Both the position numbers and the translations under genes were made by a program. DNA of 64,000 nucleotides from Udeniomyces pyricola (Eukaryota > Basidiomycota > Tremellomycetes > Cystofilobasidiales > Mrakiaceae): the NCBI GenBank assembly GCA_039545295.1, contig BCIK01000008.1:450487-514486 (forward strand), read 5' to 3'. Numbering within the stretch: the stretch's first letter is position 1; each line of letters starts with the position of its first letter. Shown in pieces: positions 10,886 through 22,996 of the stretch. Under the pieces are notes generated by a model that did no database searches, was not told the origin of the DNA, and saw only the letters and a list, made by a program, of their open reading frames with translations.

Positions 10886-13800
10886 ATGGACCCCGTGTCA
10901 CACATAGCCGAAGGCGAAGGTGACTTTAACTGGCTTGAAAGTAGGATGATGCATCACGACGGCCAGCCAACCCTTGTACGATGTCCCCTCTCCTCATGTT
11001 CCCCTAAAGCATCCACTTTCCCGTCCGTGCATTACGATATACTGATCGATACTCTCCACAAATATTATTTGGCTTTCCGGCATCGTATGTAGCCACAGGA
11101 AGAGAACCTGAATGCTTGGCTCAATAGCGAGGAATCGCCCTCGGCAGATCGTTCGTATCCTTCGTTTTTGCCCTGTTCATGGTGCCGCGCGTGCGCGCGG
11201 CTGGTAGCTAAAAAGCAGCATTGGAGCTCAAAGAGCGTAGAAGGTCTAGATGCAAATGGATGTGCTCGTACCCAAAAGACCCTTCATCCGGGAATCAAGG
11301 CTGTCAAGGGATGAGAAGAAGGAAAGAGAAGAGAAGAGGAGGGAGGCAATCACGAGACCTCTCTCTCCACGCCCTTTTTTTCCCTTTCCCTTCCTTGTCC
11401 TTTGTATCTCAATAGAGAGCCGATCTTATCGAAGCGAGAGCTCTAGCACGTCGTTCGTCAACCACATACGAAGCCCATTGGCGAGTGCCAGGTGATGACG
11501 CGCCCCACAAAATCCCCTGGACGGAAGGGGCAGCGAGGATCAGCCAGCAGAGGTGGGGTGGGACCCTCGTGGCCGCGAGTCCGTTGTGCCTGCCCTCCGC
11601 CCCCTCCCCCCGTCCGGCAAAGTCCTCCCTTTCCGGCTATGCATGTTGCTGCTACCTTGCGTCCCTGTCGCTGCTCCTTTGCTTCATACATATATATGCA
11701 CAGTTCATCGTCAGATCAGCTTGCAAGCGACCGTTACTGATAATCTGTTCATATGTGCTCTCAACCTTTTCAAAAGCTGTACCGACGGCGCCCGGCTGGT
11801 CGGATCGTAACGACGACGCTCAAACGGAAGGATCCTCCATCAACCAGCCGAGTGGCTTACCGTGAGTATTTTAGTCCTCTCACTGCCTCATACCTTCACC
11901 TCTACTTCCTTTTCCAACTACAATCCACCCCAGACATACAAGTTCATGGTCAAATGAGAAAAACTAAAACCCTTGAAATTGAACTCCATTTTCTCAATCT
12001 TTTGCATTCGTCTTTGGCTGTTCCAGTGAGGTCATCGAAATCGATAGCCCCTCCTTCACCATAACTATTCCTCGACTCGACACTGCCACTACCGATCCGC
12101 CACCAGCATCCATCGGATTCCCGACCTCGACTCACATCTCGCCTAGTCTGCTTCAGCAGCCTGCTTCGGCAACGATCAACGCGGAGGGTCAGGGCGCTTC
12201 GCATAGCGCTAGTCCAGCCTCTTCACGTCAACCTTCTCCTGCGCCCTCCTCATCAACACCTCAACCTCAACTTATGAAACCTGAGGATATTGATGCACAA
12301 AAACTCCGTGGCCTTATCGCGCCTGTACCGATGATCAAAGCGCCCGTTTCGTCCACGTCGAACCTCTTCAAGTTCCTTCTTCCGATCGCGTCTCAGCTGC
12401 CGTCCAAGCTCCGGCAAGAAGTCATCAACGCGATTGCTAACTCGGCCGAAGCGAGGTATTATGACGCAATGTTCAAGTCGGAAACGGTGCTCGATGTCCT
12501 CGCGATTTGGCTCAAGGACCTGACGGGCAAAGAGGCTGAGGAATGGAAGGGAACGGGTTTGAGATTGATCGAGATTATCCAAAAGTTGCCCGTCACGAGC
12601 GAGAACCTCGTCAAGCTCTCCAAGATCCCGCGCTACGTCAAAAAAGTCTCGGAAAAGGCGCCCAGTGAAAGTACGTTCAAAGCTGAAGGCATCTTTATCC
12701 CCGGTGTCGAAGCGCATATATCCATGACATGCGGCGTGTCACTGACGAACCCTTCTATGTTTCTGCTCTCCTATTTCCCCCCTTTCTTGCCCGTTTGCTC
12801 TCATATCCTTCCATCTGCTGCCATCCACTGCGACCTCCAATTTTGTCTCTTGGTGTTCGCTCGTCATGGCTTCCGACTCGTACTTTGTGCTACAATCAAT
12901 TTACGATCCTGTGCTACCCTTTCGTCCTCTCTCTGACAATTGCCTCGCTTGATGGATATAACCGTCATCTTTCATGCGTCATCTGTTGTTGAACCCCTCA
13001 CAGAACTGAAAGATGCTGCAAAAGGCTTGCTAGATCACTACGAAAAACTGCTCAACGAACCCGCTCCAAAGAAACCATCGACCGGCGCGGCGACGAAAAG
13101 TGCCGAAGGTGAGAGAGCTCCTGCTTGTCTCCCGCTTGCTGCGGGCGCGGTTATGTCTGCCCTCTGTGTTCTTTTATTCTTTTTATTTCTCGTCTCCCGT
13201 TTGCTTTTTTTTTTCTTCCTTGTTTCTTTTCTTCTTCTTCTGCTTTCTTTCTCTGTTACGTGCGATTCTGACTGCATCAAACAAACGTACATCTGTGTCT
13301 GCTTTTCCAGGATCGGCAGTTAAGAAACGGCGCATCGAGTCGGAACCCAGTTCCAAGCCGTCTTCATCCACCAAGCCCAAACCCGCTGGTACTGCTGTTG
13401 CTTCATCAGTATCTAAACCGAGTTCTTCCACCAAACCCACCTCTACCAACACCGCCACTTCGTCGTCTACTAAGCCAGCTGTGGCTATCGCACCCTCGGC
13501 AGCTTCGAAAGCTTCAACCGATCAATCCTGGTTCAAGAAACCTCAAGCTGCCCTGCCCACCATCAAAAAGAAGGCTCCTCCTACCAGTACTACGGCGCCG
13601 AAGCCAACGGTCGATCCATTCGCCCTCGCTATGCAACAGATGAGCCAGAAACCTGTCGTCGTTCGTAAAGAGTCTGCTAGCGACGTCGGTGCAAGTGGTC
13701 CTACTGTCCTCGGTAAGCGTGGAATAGGAGAGGTCGAAGAGGAAGGGGGCAAGAAGGCAAAGAAGAGAGTTGTTTGGAAGGATATGGTCGTCGTAGATGG

Positions 13801-15254
13801 CAAGGTAGGGGAGCTCGAAGCTATTCGCGAGTTTTCTCAGGCCGAACACGAAAAGATTCACGTACGTTTGCAACCTGGCTTTTTATTTTCATTGTTTTAT
13901 TTTTTATTCTTATCTAAATTTATGTTCTCTCTTTCTCTTCTTCTACGTGTAACTCACATCATCAAACCGTCTTGGTACGCTTGATACAGACTGCCAACGG
14001 TCAACACATCGAAACGCTCGACCATATGGAGGGCGACTCGCTCCGATTGGGGCTCACTTTCCAAGAAGACATTGATTGGTACGAGCCAAATCGTGAGTCC
14101 ATTCACTGTCAGAAAATCTTGACAAACATCCAACGTTCGAAACGTGCTCATATCTTACCTTCGTGTCTGCTTGCTTCTACTAGCCATCGAATTCCCTTAT
14201 GGCGACATCGATCCAGCAATCGTCTACGCCGGTTCCGAGGCCCGAATCCAGCAGGAGCGCGAGTCGACCGTTCTCTCTGCTATGTACCTTTCCGATCTCG
14301 ACGTTCCCGATTCGCCTGCCGAAATGGACGTTATCGTGGTTGAAGACAACGCGGATACGGTCGAGTTCCCAGTCATCACAAGCGATGTGGGCGGAGATTA
14401 CTCTGGCGCTATGGGAGACGAAGGGATGATGTCCGAGTCGTCGGCTCCGACTTTCTCTGATCCTGGACCGTTGATGGTGCCGGATGTGAGCGGGCTGCTG
14501 GCCGTGCTTGGTGGACAGGCGGGAGACGGAGGCGGAGGCGGAGAGATGGGTGGTGATGCCGGTGGGATTCCAGGTATCGACTTCAGTGCCCTTCGAGGCC
14601 TCATTGACTCGCAACCGCCTCCTCAGTTATCATCTCAAGGCCCACAACATTCTCCACACCTTGCCCATCAATTTCCTCATCAACAACCAGTCCAGCATGG
14701 TCCCCCTCACGGCGCTTACACTCCGCCACCTCCACCCGATGCCTATGTTCCACCTCCAGGTTACGTTGCTAACCAGCCGCCGCCATCTTCTCGTCGAGGC
14801 GATTATCCTCCCCCGGGCCCGCCCCACTCGTCGTCATGGCATGGCGAAGAGCGGGATCGAGATCGAGATCGAGACCACCAAGCCGGAGGATATTTTGCCG
14901 GTGGTAGGAAAGGGGGGGATGGTGGCCCTGCTGCTGCTACTCGAGGAGGAGGTCGAGGCGGCTTCGTACCGAGAGGAGGTAGGGGAAAAGGTGCTCGACC
15001 TTATACAGGGAAGCGTGTTCCGTGCACGTACTATCGAACGCCGAGAGGGTAAGTCTGGGTTTTTTTTTTTCCTTTCTGGCCTTTATTTCTACTTCTTCTT
15101 CTTCTTTTTTTTTTTTTTTGCGTTCTGCTTTGTGTTCTTCGTTGTTCGTCGACTCTTTCATTCGTGTAGCCATACTGACCTTGTTGCCCTTTCCAACCCG
15201 AATACCTGCTTTAGATGTCATCGAGGAGCCGAATGTCAATTCCTCCACGAGTAA
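10886..15254 (+). CDS. PNUTS: PNUTS-like protein phosphatase 1 regulatory subunit
   Basis: PNUTS (S. pombe Ppn1) targets protein phosphatase 1 to chromatin and the 3'-end cleavage machinery. Three diagnostic features occur in the expected order. First is a TFIIS-N-like helical domain (12270-12670; NLFKFLLPIASQLPSKLRQE, then LAIWLKDLTGKEAEEWKGTG). Second is a PP1-docking RVxF-type site KKRVVW near 13760. Third is a C-terminal CCCH finger PCTYYRTPRG-CHRGAECQFLHE with exact C-x8-C-x5-C-x3-H spacing, formed across the last intron (donor near 15051, acceptor before 15216). Between them lie Ser/Pro/Lys linkers, a Gly-rich stretch, and a Pro- and RGG-rich tail. Start ATG 10886 (MDPVSHIAEG) is followed by short exons at about 11100 and possibly 11410 and 11770; those two are uncertain in phase. 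Later exons are near 12030-12670, 13003-13109, 13312-13861, 13989-14091, 14185-15050 and 15216-15254. Confidence 0.88.
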
Positions 15255-16499
15255 TGTTTGGCCCCTATTCTACCTGTCTTTGTCCAACCTTTCGCTCCCG
15301 TCATCATGGTCATCATCATCATCCTTGCGCACCCAACGACTCTCGACTTCCACTTGTTTTTTTTTTTTTTCGGCTTGAACTTTTCACTTTGATCGTCACC
15401 ACATTTGTGATGCCAAACATCTCTCTCTCTTTCATCCCATCTTACGTGCCTCTGTGGTCATCTCGTCACGCTCCTCTACTGTTTTCGATCCCTTCTCTTG
15501 CATGCTGGTCGCTCGCTCTTTCTCTTTTCTCTTCATGACTACACAACCCATATACACACACATACATACACACTTACGTCTCTTGCTTACCCTCCCTACT
15601 AGCTTCCTCCTTTTTCTCTGTCCCTATCCCTCTCTAAATCTCTCTCTCTCCCAAACCCACTTGATCTACCTTCGATTTTTCGCTCTATTCCTTGTCCACT
15701 ACTCTCCAATTTTATTATATTTTCAGTTTTCTTTTGCTTCTTCTTGCTTTCTTTTTTTTTTTCTCTTCTTCTTGATTTTTTTTTTTGGTCGAACCGCTTT
15801 TCCTTCTCTCCTCCTTTTCTTTTCCCCAGTCGTTTTCGTTTCGTTTCTTTCGTTTCCATTCTTCTCCCTTTTCCTTCTTCCTTTCTTCTATCCTTTCTCT
15901 CTTTCCTCGCGAGAACACGCCTCTTGACGAAAAGAAGACACCCCCCACTCACAAACGGTTTGGAAACCCCTTCAATGACTCATGAACAGTAATGGTTTTT
16001 CTTTTTTTTTGCCTCTGGATTTCAACACGGCGTGAAACCAACCCCTGTGAAACATCGAAATGGATATATATATATATGTCTGAGAGTTAACGGTGCGCGG
16101 TAGACTCTTTTTTTTTTTTTTTTTGGGAAAGGAGGGGAAGGAGGGAGTTTATGGTTGGTTTGAGGGTTTTGTCTTTTGTCTCTTCAGTCATTGATTTTGG
16201 AGGAAAAAAAAAGGGGGGGGGGGGGGGGGGGAAGGGGAGGGAAGAGTAGGGGGTTGGCGGTCAAGAAACGGAAGGATGTTTCATTTCCCTACAGACCCCC
16301 CCAAAAAAGAAAGAACCGAAACCAAACGAGTCGAGTCGAAAGCGGACCCAAGACAAAAAAAAAAAAGAAGAAGAAGGAAGAGGAACCCAAGTGTGAAAGA
16401 TCAAGATGAAAAGGGGGATTGGGGGATTGGTAGATGAAATAGGGTGGGGTGGGGAGCGGGGGGACATCAAGAATGAACGGATAGAGAGAGAGAGAAAGG

Positions 16500-16536
<37 letters not shown>

Positions 16537-16751
16537 GGAAAGGAAGAAAAAAAAAAAAAGGAAAGAACATTGCACGTCAGAACTTCAGTCCACATTCCTT
16601 CTTGGTCACTCTCGCATCGTCTCTCTCTTCTTAGGAACAAATCGGATGAACGAAGAAGAAGAACAAAAAATCGGGGGGGCAGAGAAAGAGAGAGGGAGAG
16701 AGTGTGTGTGTGTTTCTTTTTTGGAAAGGGGGGGAGGGAGGGTGTGTGTGT
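15255..16751. other. Convergent 3' region of the PNUTS-like gene and MSS1, low complexity
   Basis: About 1.5 kb without a gene. The first kilobase is strongly C/T-rich on the plus strand. It is followed by T-runs, a G-run of about 20 (16209-16230), A-runs, a GA repeat (16500-16530) and GT repeats (16700-16750). Frames open here are made of simple sequence and are not convincing proteins. Confidence 0.5.
16209..16230. repeat. Long G homopolymer
   Basis: An uninterrupted run of about 20 G following a short A-run, in the convergent region between the PNUTS-like gene and MSS1. Similar G or C runs with N bases elsewhere suggest length uncertainty in the assembly. Confidence 0.8.
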
Positions 16752-19700
16752 TCACTGACCGATACAGAACTCGCCAAACAACCGATCGAGGACGTCTTCG
16801 ACCCCAACGTCACGACCCGAGACCCGTCCGATCTCCTGAGCGGCCTCACGTAAATCTTCAGCCGCGAGGACGACGTTGGACGACGGTTGACCTTATGGAG
16901 ATGAAAAAGAAAAGGGTGTCAACGAAGGGGAAATTGAGGGGGCAAAAAGCAAAACAGAGAAGAAGGAGACGGAAGGAACTAGAGACAAAAAAGAAACAGA
17001 AAAAAAAGGGGATATACCAAGGAAAGTTTCGAGGTGCACGAGGGCTCGCTCGAGATGATGTCGATGACGAGCATTCGTGATCATGGGTGGCTCCTGGTTG
17101 TTCGTCAAGCTGAACCTGAGATTTCTCGATATAAACCAAACGTGATAAATAGCGATGGAATCCGAAGTGAACAGGGGAACAGGAGAGAAGGCGAGTAATA
17201 TATATGTTTTGGGAGGGTCCGAATCTTCCGCTCGTATGTACCCGATCTCGGGGAAGACCAATCCCTTCGATTCCTTCGCTCAAACCCCAACGGACAGAAG
17301 AAGAAGAAGAAGAAACAAAAAAACCAATCCATTACGCACCTTTCTTTGACCAACCCTTCGAGCCCCTTCACAAACTCGTCCATTCCCTCTCCAGTCTCCA
17401 CACTTGCCTTCCACCACTTGACTTTACCTCCACCCGCCAACAAATCCTGCCACTCCACCATGACACGCTCAGCGAGTCCGGCCGCTTCGTCCGTCGCGGG
17501 GAGGAGATCGGCTTGGTTGAAGAGGATGATCGTCGAGGTTGGGTTGATGAATGGTTGGAGCAAGGTAAGGGTTGTGCGAAGCGTGTTGAGGGTCCAAGGG
17601 TAGAGAAAGGAGGGGAGAGGAAGAACGAGGATCTGAAGGGTTGAAGACAGGATCCTAAGAAAAAAGAGATTAAAGAGCATGATCAAGAAAGGTCAGACAC
17701 GATCATCAACAGCCAGACGCCTGATCAGCACAAGGTAAAAAGAAATCGAAAGAAAAGGAAAGGAAAAGGCGACGTACTCTTCTCCAGCTTTGCCTACTCC
17801 AATCTTTTCGACTTCATCCTCCGTCTCTCTCAAGCCCGCCGTATCACTCAGCACAACTTTAGTACCCCCAAGATCCATGGACACCGTGACAACGTCTCGC
17901 GTCGTGCCAGGTACGGGCGATACGATTGCGGCGTCGCGATCGGCGAGGTAGTTCATCAACGAGGACTGCAGAAGCACCAGGTCGAGAGAAAAGATACACA
18001 TGGTACAATTGGGTGACAGTTTACCACGATGACGATGGAGAAAGTCGTTTGGAATCAGTCTCGGTGCTGTTGAATGAGATCGCCTTTGATATCATGGCGA
18101 CGACTTAAATCGCTTTTGACGTCTAAATCCCTTTGTGTGCCGTTTGTTCTTGCAAACGTAAGGATTCAGATCGAGTTTCTCCTGTGCTCCGAACGTACCT
18201 TGCCCGCGTTTGGAGGTCCAAAGATAGAGACTTTCAAGCCGGAGCGCATGATTTCCCCTCGTCGGTTGTCGTCCAAATGCCGCTTGATTCGATTTACTAG
18301 GCCTTGCACCAGATTCCGGGCTGTAGAGAGGAGACAACCGGTAGGAAGGATATGTACGCATGGTAAGGGGTAAGTGGTCAACATGCACGTTGCAAGGGGT
18401 TGCGTATCTTGGTCAGTGCATAGAGACCAAGATCAGGTTCAAAGAGGATACACTTCGAACAAACCATCTTCAAAGACTTCGTCCCCAATGTTGTCGTCTT
18501 CGCCAAAGTCAATGAGTGCCTCAGAAACGGCCATGGCATGGATGATCTCTGACCGGAGGGATTCATAACGTTCTCGAAGATGACCCTGTCAGGAGGGTGC
18601 GAGAGGACGCCAACGGAAGGCACAACAGGATTGTCAGTCAAGGTGTTGTCGTGGTGGACGTTGGGAATGGTAGTGGCAGGTGATTCTTGGGTTTTCTCTG
18701 CGTGTCCAGCATAAAATCGCGTCAAGCAATAATCACTTCCTTCATTCCAAGACAAGAACGCCTAAAAGAGAAAAAAAAAAAGGGGGAACCAATTGAAATA
18801 CTCACTCCAACCATACTTCGCGCCAGCCTTCTCTGGCTCTCGGTCTCAGCCTCGATGAGGTCCCTCAATCCCTCGACCTCGGTCAAATCCATCCGCCCGC
18901 TGAGGAACGCTTGCCGGGTGAATTCACCGCGTTCAGCGGGTCTGAGGGGAAGATTTAGATGCGTGAAGGAAGGGTGAGAGGCGAGTGAGGAGAGAAGAGA
19001 CAGGGTCCGGGTGAGGACGGAGAGGGAGGAATGGAGATGAAGTTCGAGGAGTGGTTGGGACGTGAATGATTTGCCGGCTGGGACAGAGAACGAATCAGAT
19101 AGTGTGGTCATGCAAGAAGATGTTTTTTTTTTGTATGTGGAAAGAAATGACACGAATTTTGGCACAGCCAAGAAAGAGTAGTTGGAAAAAATATATCTGT
19201 TAGCCTGACGAAGACAGGTCTTTCTGGTCCTCCTGATTTCTTTGGTCCTTCTCGCGCGCTTTGTGATACGCGTTGCCGATGGTCTCTACACCGACCGATG
19301 ACGCACCCTCAAAGTAAACGACGAGACCTTCATCGATGATTTCGCCTGCCTCCTCTCCGGGTGCTTCCATGCCGGAAGGAACGCGTATCTCCCGCAGCAC
19401 CATCATTCTCGGCTTGGGCAACGTCGGTGGGGTTGTCGACGTCGGGTTAGGGGCACGTCTAGCAGCGACCAGACGAGCATAGACGTGAGGGACTGCAGGG
19501 CCAGAGATCCGAATGACGGCGACACCGGCTTTGCCCGGAGGGGTTGCTAGAGCAAAGATGGTTGGCCTGGAGGAAGACGATGGGGTGGAGGAGGCCGAGG
19601 AAGAGGAAGGAATCGAGCCATGGCTGAGGGAAGACGAGGCGAAGGATGTGGTGGAATGGTAGCGAGGTGATGGGTGAAAGCAGTTGATGGAAGGTGATGG

Positions 19701-19844
19701 AGGGATGGATTTGTGGACTGATGAGGTTTGATGGGAACAAGGATATGGTGAAATTGATCGCGTCGGAATGAGGCGGGATGTACGAAGGGAACAGGAGGAC
19801 AGGATCGACGTGCGAAGAGCAGGGGTGATGATGGTATTGGCCAT
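16752..19844 (-). CDS. MSS1: Mitochondrial tRNA modification GTPase (MnmE/TrmE/GTPBP3 family)
   Basis: Mss1 works with Mto1 in mitochondria to modify the wobble uridine of tRNAs. The N-terminus (19844 down) is Ser/Arg-rich without acidic residues, as in a mitochondrial presequence. The folate-binding N-domain follows: [20 protein letters not shown], later [20 protein letters not shown] and [20 protein letters not shown]. The G domain is split by introns: G1 [16 protein letters not shown]2 PGTTRD, G3 [17 protein letters not shown]4 reads FNQAD instead of the usual NKxD. The C-terminal helical domain ends [16 protein letters not shown], keeping the conserved Cys but with Q for the usual final K. 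The gene has at least six introns. It is divergent from CNB1 with 437 bp between the starts. Confidence 0.93.
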
Positions 19845-20281
19845 TTCGGAACAGGGGAATTAGGAAAAGATGGACAGAGGCTGGGACTATTGGGTGCTGA
19901 TGGTAGTGGTGATTAGTTTAGCACGAGACTTGGACGAGAAGGAGAAGAGGAGGAAGAAGAAGAAAAGAAAAAAAGAAAGAAAGAAAAAGAAAAAAGAAGC
20001 CAAGGAAGATGCTGGTTTGGGTCTGCTTGAATGATGATGATGATCTAACGTGTTGAATTCATGGATGATGACGATCCCGACAACTCACATAAAGCCGCCG
20101 GTGATATAGCAACATGTTATGTACAACTTGGAATGAGTGATCGAGCCAACAACCACATCGCAAACATCCCCCCCTGCCATCCTCACATCCTCATATCCAT
20201 CCATCCATCCATCCCTCCACCCATCCATCTCATCAGATCCATACTCCCATTCCCCTTCACTCTCCCCATCCACTACCACCC
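19845..20281. promoter_or_regulatory. Bidirectional promoter MSS1/CNB1
   Basis: These 437 bp separate two divergent start codons. The MSS1 side has an A/G-rich stretch (19930-20000). The CNB1 side carries a CATC/CCAT repeat (20195-20229), 53 bp before its ATG. No other gene is seen. Confidence 0.5.
20195..20229 (+). repeat. (CCAT)n repeat upstream of CNB1
   Basis: ATCCATCCATCCATCC followed by CCTCCACCCATCCATC, ending 53 bp before the CNB1 ATG, on the sense strand. Confidence 0.8.
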
Positions 20282-22056
20282 ATGGGTCAAGCAGGCAGCG
20301 TCAACCAAGCCTTCTCCGGTACAGTCATCCTCTGCTCACCCACCCATCATCATCATCCACCCATCGCCTTCAACCACTCATCCTGCTTGCTCTCCATTCC
20401 ATTCAATCCACTCCACTCCTCCCCGCCTTTGCACTCTCTGCCTCTCTTGCTCGCTCACAGAAATGGAGAGGTCCTCAAATTGTGAGCATACGCTCTTGAT
20501 CTCGTATCCTCTCCTCGTCCAATCGACCGGTCGTTCGTGCCACACACATACTCACGCAACCTCTATGATATGTCAACGAACCCGTCCGGCCTCATCTCCA
20601 TCCCCTTGCCCTTGCTCTTCCTTCCCATTCCATCCTTATCTCCATCTATCTTTGTCATCTACCTTCTGCACTCTTGCACTTGATCTCATCGAAACCCTTC
20701 GCGCAAAAACCACCAGTCTCGGCCCAGGAGCTCCAGCGTCTCAAGAAGCGATTCATGAAGCTCGACCGCGACGGCTCCGGCTCGATTGACAAGGACGAGT
20801 TCCTCCAGATCCCTCAGATTGCCAACAACCCGCTAGCGAGTCGGATGATTGCCATCTTTGACGACGAGTGAGTATTTCTTCTAAAACAGAACGACACGTG
20901 ACATTTGATGGGATTTGGCGGGAGGAAAGCTATTGTATGCGATAGAGTGGACCGGATGGAGGAGGGGGGGGGGGGAGGAAGTACAGACCAGACAAGGGCA
21001 GAAGCTGGAGGACTTAATGTGTCTTCGGCTTCACTAGACGGGATCCATAACATGCAAAGGCTCTTAACGCGTACAGTGTAAGGAGTATTCTCGCATCTAC
21101 GTCGCCGTGGCGTAGCGATCAGATGGGTATCTGCGCCCGTACCTCTTGACCTGCTCCCCGCTCTTTCCCTTTGACTTGACCTCTTGCTGCCAAACCAGCC
21201 GCCGCACACAGACTCTGTCCCATTAATTACCTGCTGACTTTCATCCTTGACCTCTCTTTGCATCCCTCGTGCTCTCAGTGGAGGAGGAACTGTGGACTTC
21301 CAGGAGTTTGTGGGTGGTCTCTCGGCGTTTTCGTCCAAGGGGGCTCGTGAAGAGAAGCTGCGATGTTTGTCCCCTCTTTCCGTGACCTTTGAGGCCGAAG
21401 ATCCCTTCATGCCAAATCTGACTTTCGATCTTTCTGCTTCTCTGCCGCCGATAGTCGCCTTCAAGGTGTACGATATGGATCGGGACGGTTTCATTTCCAA
21501 CGGCGAGCTTTTCCTTGTGCTCAAGATGATGGTCGGTTCGAATCTGAAAGTCAGTCCCTTCTCCGCTCGGTCCCTCCCCGTGTCATCTCTGCTTGCGGTC
21601 TCGGGTCCTGACCGGTGTGTCCTGTCAACTATGACTATCGTGTTGTGCCGAATCCAACTGTGCAGGACCAGCAACTGCAGCAAATCGTGGACAAGACCAT
21701 CATGGAGGCCGATAAAGACGGGTAAGGAACCTTGTCACACCTCTTCCCTTCCTGGTCTATCTTATTGCTAACTGATCCAATGGCTCATGCTTCTAGGGAT
21801 GGCAAGATAAGCTTTGAAGAGTTTGCCATGATGGTCTCCAATACAGACGTTCGTCTTCCCTTCCTCCCCTCGCCTTTTCGACCTTGTGCTTTCGGCTTTT
21901 CTTTTGTTTCTCATCCATATGTGACGAATTTACTGACCTCTGGTTCCTCCCTACCCCTCTTGTCTGACTGCTTGCATCGCTTCTTTCCCTTTCACTCGGG
22001 TTTCTTCTTGCCACTTGCAGCTGATGAAACAAATGACAATCGACGACCTCTTTTAG
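20282..22056 (+). CDS. CNB1: Calcineurin regulatory subunit B
   Basis: This is the Ca2+-binding regulatory subunit of the calcineurin phosphatase. Eight exons fit together exactly: 20282-20318, 20461-20481, 20717-20867, 21279-21364, 21455-21549, 21666-21721, 21797-21848 and 22021-22056, giving 177 residues, close to the family's usual length. The protein starts MGQAGS, a good N-myristoylation site. Four EF-hand loops are visible: [36 protein letters not shown] and a fourth formed across an intron ([12 protein letters not shown]). It ends [11 protein letters not shown]. The second exon is only 21 nt and encodes EMERSSN; the third supplies [17 protein letters not shown]. Longer frames overlapping the first introns are spurious. 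Confidence 0.97.
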
Positions 22057-22996
22057 ACAGATAATTTTGACGTGTTCCTCGCTTCGGGTTTCCATCGCAC
22101 ATCTCTCGATCCCTTTTCCCTGTTCGCCTTATGCCTTCCCTCCTTGACCTCATTTGTTTTTCCCCACACATCCCAATTCATCCACACACTCATCCACGTA
22201 CAACCTACTACTTGCTACTTCTCTATCCCATTCGCGTCTTTCACCTCACGGCTAAGCGCGCGATGAAATCGATAAAACTAAACAAAACAAAAGAAGACAG
22301 AGAGAAAACAAACACGTATATGTCGCTCTTTGCACGTCCACTTACTGTCAAACCCCACATTTCTTTCTTTGCTTTCCTCTCAGGTCTCTAGTCTTTCGCT
22401 TTTGCGCTCTCTCGCTTGTTGGATGTTTTCGTTCTTCGCTTGCTCATTGTTTCACCTGTTGACCCAAAACTTCACCTCATCACCATCACCGGCTTTTTCC
22501 TTTTCTTCTTTTTCTTGTTCGTCTTGTCCTTGTTACTCTTCTCCACCTTTTCTCATTTTTGTTCGACGCCATACGCGTGCGGATCTGTCGATCGGCCTTA
22601 TTCATCAACACCATGATCAATACGCGTTTTTCTTCATCCTTTTCCTTTCGACTCTGATCTCATTCTTCTTGCTCTCTGTCCAAATTTGAAAGCGTTGCTA
22701 TACAGATGATGAGTCTTGGCGATATACGTAAACGGATGACGTGCCTCACATAACATATATGATAATTCACATGTACATATACGTAGGCGTACCAGAAAAG
22801 TTCAAAGAATATGATCAGGAGTAATCCGGCATCATCATCCCGAGCACTCATGGACGTCGCGATCGATTAACAAGCGCCTTCCATCTTGTATCCCGCGGTC
22901 AACGTCCGTCATCCAACGTCCAACGCCCAAACCTCTGATCTTCTCTACCAACCTTCTCGAGCCCTTCAACTCCTTCCACCCCATATCCTTAGTTCC
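22057..22996. other. Intergenic between CNB1 and SEC22
   Basis: About 0.9 kb between two plus-strand genes. It starts C/T-rich (CNB1 3' region), becomes AT-rich around 22690-22800 (several acatatat-like stretches), then has CCAACGTCC repeats just before SEC22. Two ACGCGT motifs occur at about 22573 and 22622. I see no gene. Confidence 0.5.

Noticed and set aside
15700..16580. Overlapping frames on both strands rich in Phe/Ser or Lys/Arg/Glu
   Set aside because: They arise from T-, A- and GA-rich simple sequence in a 3' region.
20061..20789. Long plus-strand frame of 242 codons overlapping CNB1
   Set aside because: It crosses CNB1 introns, has biased Ser/Pro/His repeats from CATC-type sequence, and the in-phase CNB1 exons explain the region.
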